A DNA stretch of 64,000 bases, taken from the NCBI GenBank assembly GCA_002390225.1, contig DGOW01000075.1, forward strand, positions 1-64,000, read 5' to 3'. This DNA comes from Gemmatimonadales bacterium UBA4456 (GTDB taxonomy: Bacteria > Gemmatimonadota > Gemmatimonadetes > Longimicrobiales > Gaopeijiaceae). A program made the translations under genes and the position numbers. This document shows positions 26,626 to 35,810 of the stretch, piece by piece. Under the pieces are notes generated by a model that saw only the letters and a list, made by a program, of their open reading frames with translations, did no database searches and was not told the origin of the DNA. Each line of letters starts with the position of its first letter. Position 1 is the first letter of the stretch.

Positions 26626-27089
26626 AGCCCCGCCAGCTTCTTCACACGGTCGAACTCCACCTTCTTCACGGACTGTACGGAGAGTCGTCCGTATCGGACG
26701 AGTTCCATGTCCGCCAGCTTGGCGTCCGCCTTGATGTCATGCAGCGATAGAGGATGCTCAATGTCGTCGATCTTTGCGACGAACTCGACGTCGACCATGT
26801 CCCATCGAGGATTGTCCGCATCTGACTTCGCATCGAAGTATTTGTGCTTCTTGTCGAAAGCGAAGTGGTCCGGGTAGGCCTCCTTACACACACGCGCGAT
26901 CCCGACTACGCCGGGTGGTTTCGCGTTCGAGTGGTAGTAGAGGACTTCGTCGCCGACCTTCATTTCGCGCATGTTGTTGCGCGCCTGGTAGTTCCTCACG
27001 CCTTCCCAGCAAGTCGACCCGTCCTTCTCGAGATCCTCGATCGAGTAGACGTAAGGCTCGGACTTCATCAGCCAGTATTGCTTCGCCAT
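26622..27089 (-). CDS. EVE domain-containing protein (PUA-like, thymocyte nuclear protein 1 type)
   Basis: 155 residues from the ATG at 27089; an earlier in-frame start adds 31 residues with no domain. EVE features are YWLMKSEPYVYSIEDL, WEGVRNYQARNNMREMKVGD, VLYYHSNAKPPGVVGIA and WDMVDVEF. The EVE fold is related to PUA/ASCH and is thought to bind modified nucleobases. Bacterial copies occur in housekeeping as well as defence contexts; here neighbours are a peptidase and a MATE pump, so no defence role is implied. Confidence 0.93.
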   Translation of the reverse strand: MAKQYWLMKSEPYVYSIEDLEKDGSTCWEGVRNYQARNNMREMKVGDEVLYYHSNAKPPGVVGIARVCKEAYPDHFAFDKKHKYFDAKSDADNPRWDMVDVEFVAKIDDIEHPLSLHDIKADAKLADMELVRYGRLSVQSVKKVEFDRVKKLAGL

Positions 27090-27188
27090 CGGTGCGCCCA
27101 ACGTCCCGTTCGTTGTGATGAGGGACGGAGATAATGGGGGTCGAACGGTGCCGCCGCGAGGTGCAGTGAACACATCAGCCACCCTCGA

Positions 27189-28610
27189 TCAGGCTGGCTC
27201 CGCGCCTCCGATCTCGACCTCGATATCGCGCCATCGTCCCCGTCGGAACACCACGATGCTCAGCACCATACGCGTGAAGTGGCCGACCACAATCGCAAGC
27301 CAGATCTCGTGCGGATCCAAAGTAGAGAACGTGTCGATCGACCAGCACATTCCCAGTGGAATGATCATCTGAGAGATGATCGAGATGAACATCGGGCTCT
27401 TTGTGTCACCGGTGCCCTGCAGGCCACCGGTATACGCGAGCGCCACCGTGATGAAGAGGCCCGAGATCGTCAGGTACCGGAGCAATTCAACCGCAAGCGT
27501 CGTGACCAGCGGATCATTCATCCCGAAAATGGCGAGCAGCTGGTTCGGCACGACCAGGAACGCGAGGCCGATGCCCGCCGCAAGAGCGAGGCCGAAGCCC
27601 GCGGCGACGTTCACCGACGTCGCGGTACGATCTGGCTTACCGGCACCGAGATTCTGACCCGCCACCGCGGCAGTGGCGCCCATGATACCGATTGAGGTCC
27701 ACGTAATGAACGAGAAGAGCTGGGTGTAGCTCACCACATACGCGGCCTGAGCCTGCGCGCTCGCGGCGAGTGATCCGATGAACGATAGAAGCAGGACACC
27801 GCCCACGTTCATCGCGACGCCCTGGATCCCGGTCGGCAAGCCGAAGCGGAACAACTCGCGGATGATGGCCAAGTCCGGCTTCCACTGCATTCCGCGGTGA
27901 AACGCGACCACCCAGCGACCGCCGAAGAGGTTCGCAAGAGCGTAGGCCGACACGACTCCACCCGCGATCACAGTGCCCATTGCCGCGCCCAGCGTGCCGA
28001 ACGCAGGGATCGGTCCGAGACCACGAATCAGGATCACATTGAGGCCAATGTTCAACAGCGTCATCGCGATCCCGAGTCGCATCGGCGTCTGCGCGTCTCC
28101 CGCGGACCGCAGCGCTCCGGAGAACATGAAGAAGAGGAGCATGCCGAAGGAGAAGACGAACATTGTCCGGAGGTACGGCAGTGCCTCTGCCTGCACCTCG
28201 GCAGTCGCGTTGACCAGCTCGAGCAGCACCGGCGAAAGCACCCACCCAATGGGCGCCAGAACGAACGCGACCATCATCACGGCCGTTAGGAACGCCTGGT
28301 AAACGGTGCGATTTACCATGTCGGGCTCGTTCGCGCCCGTGAAGCGCGCCACCAGCACGCCCATTCCCGTAAAGAGCGACGAGATGAAGACGATGACCAC
28401 GAGAAAGATTTGCCACGACACGCCGATGGCCGCGTTCCCCACGTAGCCGACGTAGTTTCCGACCATCGCGTGATCGACCAGACCCTGGAGCCCGCCGATG
28501 ATATTCTGAAGCATGGTGGGCCACGCGAGCTTCCACACGGCCCCCCGAATCGGACCCTCGACGATCGATCGATCGAAGGCCTTTGACCTGCCGCCGCCCT
28601 GCGCGCTCAT
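27189..28610 (-). CDS. MATE family efflux transporter
   Basis: 473 residues with about 12 transmembrane segments in two related halves, typical of MATE exporters (NorM/DinF-like). The first half begins AWPTMLQNIIGGLQGLVDHAMVG and the second half includes RFGLPTGIQGVAMNVGGVLL; GAATAAVAGQNLGAGKPDRA-type sequence (ATAAVAGQNLGAGKP) is the conserved inter-repeat loop. Exports cationic or amphiphilic compounds in exchange for Na+ or H+. Substrate cannot be inferred. Last gene before the EVE-P1 pair on the same strand, 99 bp apart. Confidence 0.93.
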   Translation of the reverse strand: MSAQGGGRSKAFDRSIVEGPIRGAVWKLAWPTMLQNIIGGLQGLVDHAMVGNYVGYVGNAAIGVSWQIFLVVIVFISSLFTGMGVLVARFTGANEPDMVNRTVYQAFLTAVMMVAFVLAPIGWVLSPVLLELVNATAEVQAEALPYLRTMFVFSFGMLLFFMFSGALRSAGDAQTPMRLGIAMTLLNIGLNVILIRGLGPIPAFGTLGAAMGTVIAGGVVSAYALANLFGGRWVVAFHRGMQWKPDLAIIRELFRFGLPTGIQGVAMNVGGVLLLSFIGSLAASAQAQAAYVVSYTQLFSFITWTSIGIMGATAAVAGQNLGAGKPDRTATSVNVAAGFGLALAAGIGLAFLVVPNQLLAIFGMNDPLVTTLAVELLRYLTISGLFITVALAYTGGLQGTGDTKSPMFISIISQMIIPLGMCWSIDTFSTLDPHEIWLAIVVGHFTRMVLSIVVFRRGRWRDIEVEIGGAEPA

Positions 28611-28648
28611 CCCGTTCTCCGCGTCACGGTCGGCTGCTCAGAGTCAGT

Positions 28649-30040
28649 CTACCAGACCAGGTGCAGGCGGCTCTGACGTCGGTAGACCCAGTGGCGATCT
28701 CCATCCTGGTCGAGGTACGCTTCTTCTTCCTGTCGACACGACGCGGACTTGCCACCCCACTCGGGGATCGGCGTCGTCGCCTGAAGCTCGATGGAGTGCC
28801 AGACGTTCGCGAGCATGGTCGCGTCTCCCCGGACCGGAACACCTTCCTGCGCATCCCAGCGCCCGATGAGTGGGCCTGCGCCATGGCCGTGATCACCGAT
28901 CGGATGAGTGTAGACCGTCCCGTTGATCCCTTCATCGTGCATCTGGGCCAGCGTGTTCGCCAGGACCTCATTGCCGGTGAGGCCCGGCTCCATGTGCTCG
29001 AGCAGGATGTCCTGCAGGCGATTCGAGTTCGCCAGGCACTGCTTCAGACCAGCGGGCGCATCGGTCTCACCGTCGCGGAGAACGTATCCGAGGTGCTGCG
29101 TGTCCGTGTGGAGGTTCATGGCGACCACGCCGAAATCGGTCCACAGGAGATCCCCGGGCTGAATCACGACCGACCCATCGTCCGGGATCTCACCCGCACG
29201 CTGGACGTCGACTGACGTCTGGAACCACGTCGTGTACCCGAGATCCTGCAGCTTCTGGCGCATCCACCAGAGCACGTCGTCTGTCGTCGTGACGCCCGGC
29301 GTTATCACCGAGTTCGAAAACGCCTCCGAAATCAGGGCGTGCACACTCTCTTCGATCTTCTGATAGCGCGGCATCATCTCCGGCAGCCGGAGGGAGATGT
29401 AGTTCATGGCGAGCCGCGGCTCACGTTTCACGCGATCGGCGTACTCGTCGCCGAGCGCTTCGATCAGGGCCTCCGCCTCTCCGGCATGCAGACCGTCCGA
29501 GAAGGCCCACACCGGATCAATGTTCAGGACGATATTGTCCGGGTCACGATCCTCGACAAGCTCCCGGAAGAGATTCCACTGCTCGTTGCCGACCAGCTCA
29601 GCCGTTGGCTGCGTCGGCGCTGGACGCGTGGAGCGGAAGGCCTCGAACATCCCCCCCTGGCTGGTGCCGCCCAGGGCGAGCCGTTCAAGCGTTCCGTCTT
29701 CCTGACGCGTAATGACGTAGATGGACCGACGACGAGCGGCAAAGGTCGTAGGCGACGTGATCGAACCGAAGACCGGATCCTCGGCGTACTCGCGCATCGA
29801 CAGAATCCACATATCCACGTCGTACTCGGCCATCAACTCCGGCAGCACACGCGTCAGTCGTAGCCGCAGCCACTCCTGCTGCTCGACCGCCTGCTCACGG
29901 AGGGTCGGGAGCGGGTGATACCGCGCCGGAGCCACATCCGGGACGTTGGCCGGAGCCTGGGCTACGACAGGTACAGAGGAGGTCAGAAGGGCGGCGAGCA
30001 TCAGGGCGCAGCCGGTGGTACGCGACACTGAAATATGCAT
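28649..30040 (-). CDS. Secreted M24 family metallopeptidase (Xaa-Pro peptidase-like)
   Basis: 463 residues from the ATG at 30040 (a TTG two codons upstream is also possible). A Sec signal peptide ends near SSVPVVAQA. The pita-bread metallopeptidase ligands appear in order: LLWTDFGVVAMNLHTDTQHL (two Asp), HPIGDHGHGAGPLIG (His), and a Glu in HSIELQ, with the last Glu in the EEEAYL segment. Probably a periplasmic aminopeptidase or prolidase-like enzyme. Together with the M28 and P1 peptidases it forms a peptidase-rich block. Confidence 0.88.
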   Translation of the reverse strand: MHISVSRTTGCALMLAALLTSSVPVVAQAPANVPDVAPARYHPLPTLREQAVEQQEWLRLRLTRVLPELMAEYDVDMWILSMREYAEDPVFGSITSPTTFAARRRSIYVITRQEDGTLERLALGGTSQGGMFEAFRSTRPAPTQPTAELVGNEQWNLFRELVEDRDPDNIVLNIDPVWAFSDGLHAGEAEALIEALGDEYADRVKREPRLAMNYISLRLPEMMPRYQKIEESVHALISEAFSNSVITPGVTTTDDVLWWMRQKLQDLGYTTWFQTSVDVQRAGEIPDDGSVVIQPGDLLWTDFGVVAMNLHTDTQHLGYVLRDGETDAPAGLKQCLANSNRLQDILLEHMEPGLTGNEVLANTLAQMHDEGINGTVYTHPIGDHGHGAGPLIGRWDAQEGVPVRGDATMLANVWHSIELQATTPIPEWGGKSASCRQEEEAYLDQDGDRHWVYRRQSRLHLVW

Positions 30041-30287
30041 GTCCAAAGGCAGTCGAGAGGGGGATCGTTGATCTGAATCGAGCGCCCGAAGCTAATGGCT
30101 CCGGGGATGGAGCGCGCCTTCGAACACGCGCGTCGGCTTCGCTGGTGGCAGGAGGGGTTCCGTCGGGTCCATTCATCACGGGGCCACGTTAGGCCCCAAG
30201 GGCCACCCTCTTGCGTCGCTCACGCCCGATGGCTCACCGTGCCGGCATCATCGATGCACTCCATACCTCAGGACGGGAGATTCTCGG

Positions 30288-30659
30288 GTGGCACGTGGGA
30301 ACGGAAGACTGGCGGGTGCGATCACGGCCCAGATTCTGGGTCAGGCGGTCGCGGGATGGAGCCTCCTCGCGCATGCCATGGACTGGGACAGAGTGTCGGT
30401 CTGGGTGGTGGTCCCGCTGGTCGCCGCGATCGCCGCACCGTTCCGCCACGACGGCTCCCTACGCGACCGAGCGACCGGCAACTTCAGCGCGGCCATCGTG
30501 ATCGCCGGCCTGCTCGTGTGGGAGGTGGCACTTGGTGGCCTGACCAGCGGCGGGCTTGGCTTCGGCATCGTAGCCACGCTCATGCTGGTTGCGACCGTCC
30601 TCTTCTGCGTCGCGGGCGCCTTCTTCTGGATTCTGCGTGAAGGCGACCGCCGGGGGTGA
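30288..30659 (+). CDS. Small multi-pass membrane protein, unknown function
   Basis: 123 residues from a GTG with GGGAGA eight bases upstream. Four hydrophobic segments alternate with short charged loops (for example VWVVVPLVAAIAAPF and FGIVATLMLVATVLFCVAGAFFWIL). No motif that I recognise. It is convergent with pckA and divergent from the M24 peptidase, so it has its own promoter in 30041-30287. I call it real because of its RBS and consistent membrane topology. Confidence 0.6.
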   Translation: MARGNGRLAGAITAQILGQAVAGWSLLAHAMDWDRVSVWVVVPLVAAIAAPFRHDGSLRDRATGNFSAAIVIAGLLVWEVALGGLTSGGLGFGIVATLMLVATVLFCVAGAFFWILREGDRRG

Positions 30660-30730
30660 ACGGGGGCGTCGACCCCTCGCTCGACCTGGTGACCGGGTCG
30701 CTTGTTACGCTTCCGTCGGATTTGCTGCCG

Positions 30731-32347
30731 TCAACTGGGGCCCGCTGCCTTCACCGCGTCCGAGACCTGGTCGGAGAACTGCTCGAAGTTCTGCTTGAAC
30801 ATCTCAGCAAGCCTGGCCGCGTTAGCGTCATAGGCGTCGCCGTCGACCCACGTACCGCGCGGCTGCAGAACCTCGTCCGGTACGCCCGGAATAGAGGAGG
30901 GGATATACAGCCCGAATACAGGATCCGTGACGTAGTCAACGTCGTCGAGTCCACCGGCAAGCGCGGCGTTCACCATCGCACGGGTGTAGCCGAGCTTCAT
31001 GCGATTGCCGACGCCATAGCCGCCGCCGCTCCAGCCCGTATTTACCAGCCATACCCGGGCACCGTGCTCACGGAGCTTCTCACCCAGCATCTCTGCATAC
31101 ACACCCGGATGGCGGGGCAGGAACGGAGCACCGAAGCACGCACTGAACGTCGCGACCGGCTCGGTCACGCCACGCTCCGTGCCGGCAACCTTCGCTGTGT
31201 ACCCGGAAAGGAAATGGTACATCGCCTGCTCCGGCGTCAGGCGGGAGACGGGAGGGAGTACGCCGAACGCGTCCGCAGTCAGGAAGACGACATTGTCCGG
31301 GTGGCCACCCCGACTGGGAAGTACCGCGTTGGGGATGTAGTGGATCGGATACGACGCGCGGGTGTTCTCCGTGATCGAACCATCCTCGAAGTCGATCTCG
31401 CGCGTACCCTCATCGAGGATCACGTTCTCGATGATCGTCCCGAACATCTGGGTGGCACGATAGATCTCGGGCTCTCCCTCGGGGGATAGACGGATCGTCT
31501 TGGCGTAGCAGCCACCCTCGAAGTTGAACACACCCGCACTGCTCCAGCCGTGCTCGTCGTCGCCGATCAGGCCGCGCGAGGCATCCGCCGACAAGGTCGT
31601 CTTGCCCGTACCGGACAGCCCGAAGAAGAGCGCCACATCGCCACCTTCGCCGACGTTGGCCGAGCAGTGCATCGGGAACACATCTGCGTCGGGAAGCATG
31701 TGATTGAGTACCGAAAAGATCGACTTCTTGATCTCGCCGGCATACCGCGTACCCGTCACCAGCACCTCTCGGCGCGTGAAGTTCACCATGATCGCCGTCT
31801 CGGAACGGCAGCCATGACGAACCGGATCGGCCTTGAGGTGCGGCGCATGCAACACCGTGAACTCGGGCTCGAATCCCTCGAGCGCCTCGTCGTCTAGGCG
31901 CAGGAACATGTTGTACGCAAAGAGCGAGTGCCACGCGCTCTCGCTGACCACACGGACGTTGATGCCGTGAGTGGGGTCCTCACCGGCACGAGCGTCCTGA
32001 ACGAAGAGATCGCGCTCGTTGAGGAACGCGACTACGTCCGAGCGCAGGGCCTCGAAGTGCTCGATGCTGACCGGCACGTTGACAGCACCCCAATCGACCG
32101 CGTCCTCGGTCTTTTCGTCGAACACCACGAACCGGTCATTCGGGGACCGTCCAGTGTGCGGAGCGGTTACCGTCGAGATCGCACCCATGTGGACAAGCTG
32201 CCCATCTCCACGGGCGAGGGACTCTTCGTAAAGCCGAGCCGGAGAAAGATTCCAATGCACGTCGCCGGTCGACTCGAGGCCGTGGCGCGAAAGATCTTTC
32301 TCATGGTCGGTCTTCGACCCACTCAGCTCCATCGTCTCGGTCGTCAT
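30731..32347 (-). CDS. pckA: Phosphoenolpyruvate carboxykinase (ATP)
   Basis: 538 residues, the family length. Kinase-specific P-loop GLSGTGKTTLSAD, the PEPCK motif MHCSANVGEGGDVALFFGL, and LIGDDEHGWS with the metal and ATP ligands are visible; the C-terminal NTGWSGGGYGVG and RMKL Arg segment bind nucleotide. It converts oxaloacetate and ATP to phosphoenolpyruvate and CO2, the first step of gluconeogenesis, in the cytoplasm. Upstream on the same strand, 117 bp away, is MaeB malic enzyme, so the two anaplerotic/cataplerotic enzymes are adjacent. Confidence 0.97.
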   Translation of the reverse strand: MTTETMELSGSKTDHEKDLSRHGLESTGDVHWNLSPARLYEESLARGDGQLVHMGAISTVTAPHTGRSPNDRFVVFDEKTEDAVDWGAVNVPVSIEHFEALRSDVVAFLNERDLFVQDARAGEDPTHGINVRVVSESAWHSLFAYNMFLRLDDEALEGFEPEFTVLHAPHLKADPVRHGCRSETAIMVNFTRREVLVTGTRYAGEIKKSIFSVLNHMLPDADVFPMHCSANVGEGGDVALFFGLSGTGKTTLSADASRGLIGDDEHGWSSAGVFNFEGGCYAKTIRLSPEGEPEIYRATQMFGTIIENVILDEGTREIDFEDGSITENTRASYPIHYIPNAVLPSRGGHPDNVVFLTADAFGVLPPVSRLTPEQAMYHFLSGYTAKVAGTERGVTEPVATFSACFGAPFLPRHPGVYAEMLGEKLREHGARVWLVNTGWSGGGYGVGNRMKLGYTRAMVNAALAGGLDDVDYVTDPVFGLYIPSSIPGVPDEVLQPRGTWVDGDAYDANAARLAEMFKQNFEQFSDQVSDAVKAAGPS

Positions 32348-32464
32348 GCCTGCAACTCCACTTCTCTATTGATGTGCTCGGATCATGGGCGGCATCAGTA
32401 CGCGCGCGCCGGAACCGGGCTTCGTTCTCGGTTCAAAACAAAAGAAACCCTGCCGCCAAAGCGA

Positions 32465-34747
32465 TCAGGGGAGAGTTGGAATTTGTTCGTTTCGGGCCTG
32501 CCAGTCCACCGAGGCGACCGTAGCGAGATTGAGGACATTATTGAGCGAAGAGCCTCTCGGAAGGAGATGGACAGGCTTCGCCATACCGAGCAAGACCGGT
32601 CCGATCGCATCCGCCCCACCGAGCTCATCCAGGAGCTTGTAGGCGGCGTTCGCCGCAGAGAGTCTGGAGAAGACAAGCACGTTGGCCGGACCTGTCAGGC
32701 GGGCAAATGGATACGTGTTCTTCAATTTCAAGAAGTCGACTGCCGTATCGGCCTGCATCTCCCCGTCGATCTCCAGGTCGGGATCCATGGTCCGCACCAT
32801 GTCCACCGCAGCTGCAACGCGACGAGTTTCGTCGTGGATGACCGAACCGAAGTTCGAGAAACTGACCATGGCTACGCGTGGCGTGATGCCCAGATCCCGG
32901 ACAAACTCTGCCGTCTGAATCGCGATCTCAGCCAGACCACGGGCATCGGGCTCGATGTTCACGGTCGTGTCCGCGAGAAAGAGAAGATCACGGTTGGGGA
33001 ACGCGAGCATGAACAGGCCCGCGACACGCCCTGTGCCGCCCGGCCGGGGACCGATCACGTGCAGGCATGGTCTTAGCGCCTCGGCATAGTTCGCCTCAAG
33101 ACCAGAGACCAGCGCGTCAACCTCTCCGTTCTCGAGCATGCTCGCTGCAAAGTAGATCGGCTTGAAGAGATTCCACTCTGCCTCCGAGTGGGTCAGCCCA
33201 TTCCGGGCACGCTTTTCGAACAGTTGATCCGCATAGCGACTACGGTCGTCTTCGAGTTCTGCCGCATACACGATCTCGACCCCATCGAGTTCGATGCCGA
33301 GCGACTTCGCCTTTTCGACGATACGAGGAGTTCGACCGAGCAGGATCGGGTGGCAAATGCCATCCGCGACAAGCTGGCTGGCGGCGCGGATGATCGTGTC
33401 ATTGTGACCCTCGGGGAAAACCACCCGAGCCTTCCGGCTCCGCGCTCGGTCCCGCATGTCCCGCATGACCTGGTAGCCCGGCCCGAGCTTGGCCCTGAGC
33501 TGATCCTGGTACTCGCCGAGATCAATGTGGACGCGCGCCACCCCGGACTCCATCGCGGCCTTTGCCACGGCAGGGCTTACGTGATACAGAACGCGTCGGT
33601 CGAAGGGCTTCGGAATCAGATAGTCCCGGCCAAACGCGATCTCGTTGCCTTCATAGGCGCCTCTCACCGAATCAGGCACCTGTTCACGAGCGAGCTCAGC
33701 CAGCGCGTGCGTCGCGGCGAGCATCATCTCCGAATTAATTGTCCTCGCCCGCACATCGAGCGCTCCGCGGAAGATGAACGGGAAGCCCAGTACGTTGTTC
33801 ACTTGGTTGGGATAGTCCGATCGGCCGGTCGCCATGATCGCATCATCCCGAATCGCTGCGACATCCTCCGGCAGGATCTCGGGGTCGGGGTTGGCGAGGG
33901 CGAAGATGATCGGATTGGGCGCCATCGCCTTCACCATCTCTTGCGACACCAGCCCCTTCACCGAGAGCCCGATGAAGACGTCCGCACCTTCGAACGCCTC
34001 AGCCAGCGTGCGCTTATGCGTCTTCACTGCAAAGGGGGCTTTGTAATCGTTCATCCCCTCCTCGCGGCCTTCATAGATGACGCCCTTCGAATCCACGATG
34101 AGGATATTGTTCTTCGGGACGCCGAGGCGCTGAAAGTGCTCCGCGGTCGAGAGCGCCGATGCGCCGGCTCCGCTGAACAGGACCTGGATGTCGTCGATGG
34201 TTCGGTTTGTGACCGCGAGGGCATTGATGAGCGCCGCCCCCGCGATGATGGCCGTCCCGTGCTGATCGTCGTGGAAGACCGGGATGTCGAGGCGCTCCTT
34301 CAGTGTTCGCTCGATGACGAAACAATCCGGTGCCGAGATGTCCTCGAGATTGATGCCACCGACGGTGGGCTCGAGCAGCTCGCAGAACCGGATCACGTCC
34401 TCGGCCTTTTCCGACCCCACCTCGAGATCGAAGACGTCGATGTCGGCGAAGCTCTTGAAGAGCACGCCCTTCCCCTCCATCACGGGCTTCGAGGCCATCG
34501 GGCCAATATTTCCAAGCCCGAGAACGGCGGTCCCGTTCGAGACGACGGCCACCAGATTTCCACGGGCCGTATAGCGAAAGACGTCATCCGGATTCTCGGC
34601 AATCGCGAGGCAGGGCTCGGCCACACCCGGGGAATACGCGAGAGTGAGGTCCCTCGCCGTGGCTACTGACTTGGTCGGCACGACGGCGATTTTCCCAGGG
34701 CCTCCTTCCTCGTGGTAGTCAAGCGCTTCCTGGCGGCGGTCGGACAT
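32465..34747 (-). CDS. maeB: NADP-dependent malic enzyme with phosphotransacetylase-like domain
   Basis: 760 residues, the length of MaeB. Residues 1 to about 430 form malic enzyme: VAEPCLAIAENP, the metal site FHDDQHGTAII and the NAD(P) site VLFSGAGASALSTAEH. Residues about 430 to 760 match phosphate acetyltransferase (ARVVFPEGHNDTIIRAA and SGVEAN-like LVSGLEANYAEALRP), a domain that in MaeB is regulatory rather than catalytic. It decarboxylates malate to pyruvate and supplies NADPH. It is the upstream partner of pckA. Confidence 0.96.
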   Translation of the reverse strand: MSDRRQEALDYHEEGGPGKIAVVPTKSVATARDLTLAYSPGVAEPCLAIAENPDDVFRYTARGNLVAVVSNGTAVLGLGNIGPMASKPVMEGKGVLFKSFADIDVFDLEVGSEKAEDVIRFCELLEPTVGGINLEDISAPDCFVIERTLKERLDIPVFHDDQHGTAIIAGAALINALAVTNRTIDDIQVLFSGAGASALSTAEHFQRLGVPKNNILIVDSKGVIYEGREEGMNDYKAPFAVKTHKRTLAEAFEGADVFIGLSVKGLVSQEMVKAMAPNPIIFALANPDPEILPEDVAAIRDDAIMATGRSDYPNQVNNVLGFPFIFRGALDVRARTINSEMMLAATHALAELAREQVPDSVRGAYEGNEIAFGRDYLIPKPFDRRVLYHVSPAVAKAAMESGVARVHIDLGEYQDQLRAKLGPGYQVMRDMRDRARSRKARVVFPEGHNDTIIRAASQLVADGICHPILLGRTPRIVEKAKSLGIELDGVEIVYAAELEDDRSRYADQLFEKRARNGLTHSEAEWNLFKPIYFAASMLENGEVDALVSGLEANYAEALRPCLHVIGPRPGGTGRVAGLFMLAFPNRDLLFLADTTVNIEPDARGLAEIAIQTAEFVRDLGITPRVAMVSFSNFGSVIHDETRRVAAAVDMVRTMDPDLEIDGEMQADTAVDFLKLKNTYPFARLTGPANVLVFSRLSAANAAYKLLDELGGADAIGPVLLGMAKPVHLLPRGSSLNNVLNLATVASVDWQARNEQIPTLP

Positions 34748-34837
34748 GATATCTGCAGCCTATCGTTCGTCGGGCATTGGGGACGGAGCCATATCGACCC
34801 TGTCGAGGGACAGTGATCCTGACGAAGGGTACTGACC

Positions 34838-35345
34838 GTGTCAAAGGAGGTCACACCCTTGCTCCCGATTGCGCCTGAGATTCTCGTCCTGACAACGCTG
34901 GCGGTGGCCGCAGGCGTCGATCTGTGCCTGACGCTCCTACTGATCGGCGCGGCACCGACGCTCGGCCTCTGGCCGCTGCCTTTGCCCGGTGCGCTCGCCG
35001 ACCTGGACTCCCCAAGCGTTCTTGTCACAGTGTGGACCTTCTACCTGCTCGAGTTCGATGCCGAGCGTTTCCCCCCAGCTGCGCTGGCCTGGAACGCCTT
35101 CTACGCGATCATCCGACCGGTCTCGGGGGCCTTGCTCGCGTTTCTTGTCCTCGACGGTCAGCCACTTATCTTGATTCTGATCGAGGCCGTGGTCAGCGCG
35201 GCGCTGGCCTCGGTCGCACACCTGACGTGCAGCTGGGCTTCGGTGGCTGGGGACGGGCGTGGCTCCATCCATCCTGCTCCTGTCTTTAGCTGAGGACATA
35301 CTGGTGGTGGGCCTCGTCTACCTGCCTCTGGACATGCCAGCGGGC
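34838..35345 (+). pseudogene. DUF4126-like membrane protein, split by a frameshift
   Basis: The first frame (to a TGA at 35293) shows the DUF4126 pattern of hydrophobic segments, VAAGVDLCLTLLLIGAAP, WTFYLLEFDAERFPPAALAWN and IIRPVSGALLAFLVLDG. It then diverges into serine- and proline-rich sequence, while the +1 frame from 35259 continues with the expected last helix, SILLLSLAEDILVVGLVYLPL. One base gained or lost near 35245-35260 would restore a single protein. Either the gene is recently broken or the read contains an indel. The following frame at 35360-35596 is back in the first phase and may be the real C-terminus. Confidence 0.6.
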
Positions 35346-35359
35346 GGCGGCGATTTCAG

Positions 35360-35596
35360 GTGGGGTGGGTCGTCGTGCTCGGTGGCGGGCCCCTGTTCGT
35401 CTCACATCGACGCGGTTCGACCGTGTGTATCGACCTCGGAACGTTCAGCGTCCGCGTCCTTCTGGATGAAGCGCTATACCACCAGATCGACCTCGCTGCC
35501 GGCGGCCCCGCCCCGTTTCTCCTGCTCGGCTCCGACGGTCCCACCACGGAAGGTCTACGTGCCGAATTTCCGGACAGGCAAGCGGTTGAGGGCTGA
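35360..35596 (+). CDS. Small hypothetical protein, possibly the end of the broken DUF4126-like gene
   Basis: 78 residues from a GTG. It opens with a short hydrophobic run (WVVVLGGGPLFVSH) and continues with LGTFSVRVLLDEALYHQIDL. I recognise no domain. It is in the same frame as the N-terminal part of the DUF4126-like gene, so two compensating frameshifts would make it that protein's C-terminus. A terminator follows at 35714. Confidence 0.35.
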   Translation: MGWVVVLGGGPLFVSHRRGSTVCIDLGTFSVRVLLDEALYHQIDLAAGGPAPFLLLGSDGPTTEGLRAEFPDRQAVEG

Positions 35597-35647
35597 ACGA
35601 CCAAAGTGTTGTCAGATACCGGATTGAGTCACCCAAAAGAAAATCCT

Positions 35648-35676
35648 TGACCCCGGAAACACACATTTACAAATTC
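35648..35676 (+). promoter_or_regulatory. Possible promoter upstream of the second sigma gene
   Basis: TTGACC at 35648-35653 is followed by TACAAA 15 bases later (or ACAAAT after 16) in an A-rich stretch. If active, its transcript would cross the terminator at 35714-35759 before reaching the sigma gene. Confidence 0.3.
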
Positions 35677-35713
35677 TCTTTCACCCTGAAACATTTGTAC
35701 TGACCCTCCGATG

Positions 35714-35759
35714 ACCCCCCTTCCAGCCAGTTCCCGCAAGGAATGGCAAGGGGGTTTTC
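35714..35759 (+). terminator. Rho-independent terminator-like hairpin before the sigma gene
   Basis: A long stem with C-rich 5' arm (CCCCCCTT then CCAGCCAG) and G-rich 3' arm (GGAATGGC then AAGGGGG) closes on a CGCAA loop and is followed by TTTTCT. It can end transcription from the DUF4126-like gene or act as an attenuator in the sigma-gene leader. Confidence 0.7.
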
Positions 35760-35810
35760 TCACCGGGGTCAGTCCTCTTCGACCCGCAGACCGAGGAACG
35801 GCAGAAACGA

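Noticed and set aside
32400..34669. Long plus-strand frames opposite malic enzyme
   Set aside because: Antisense shadows of MaeB with no domain.
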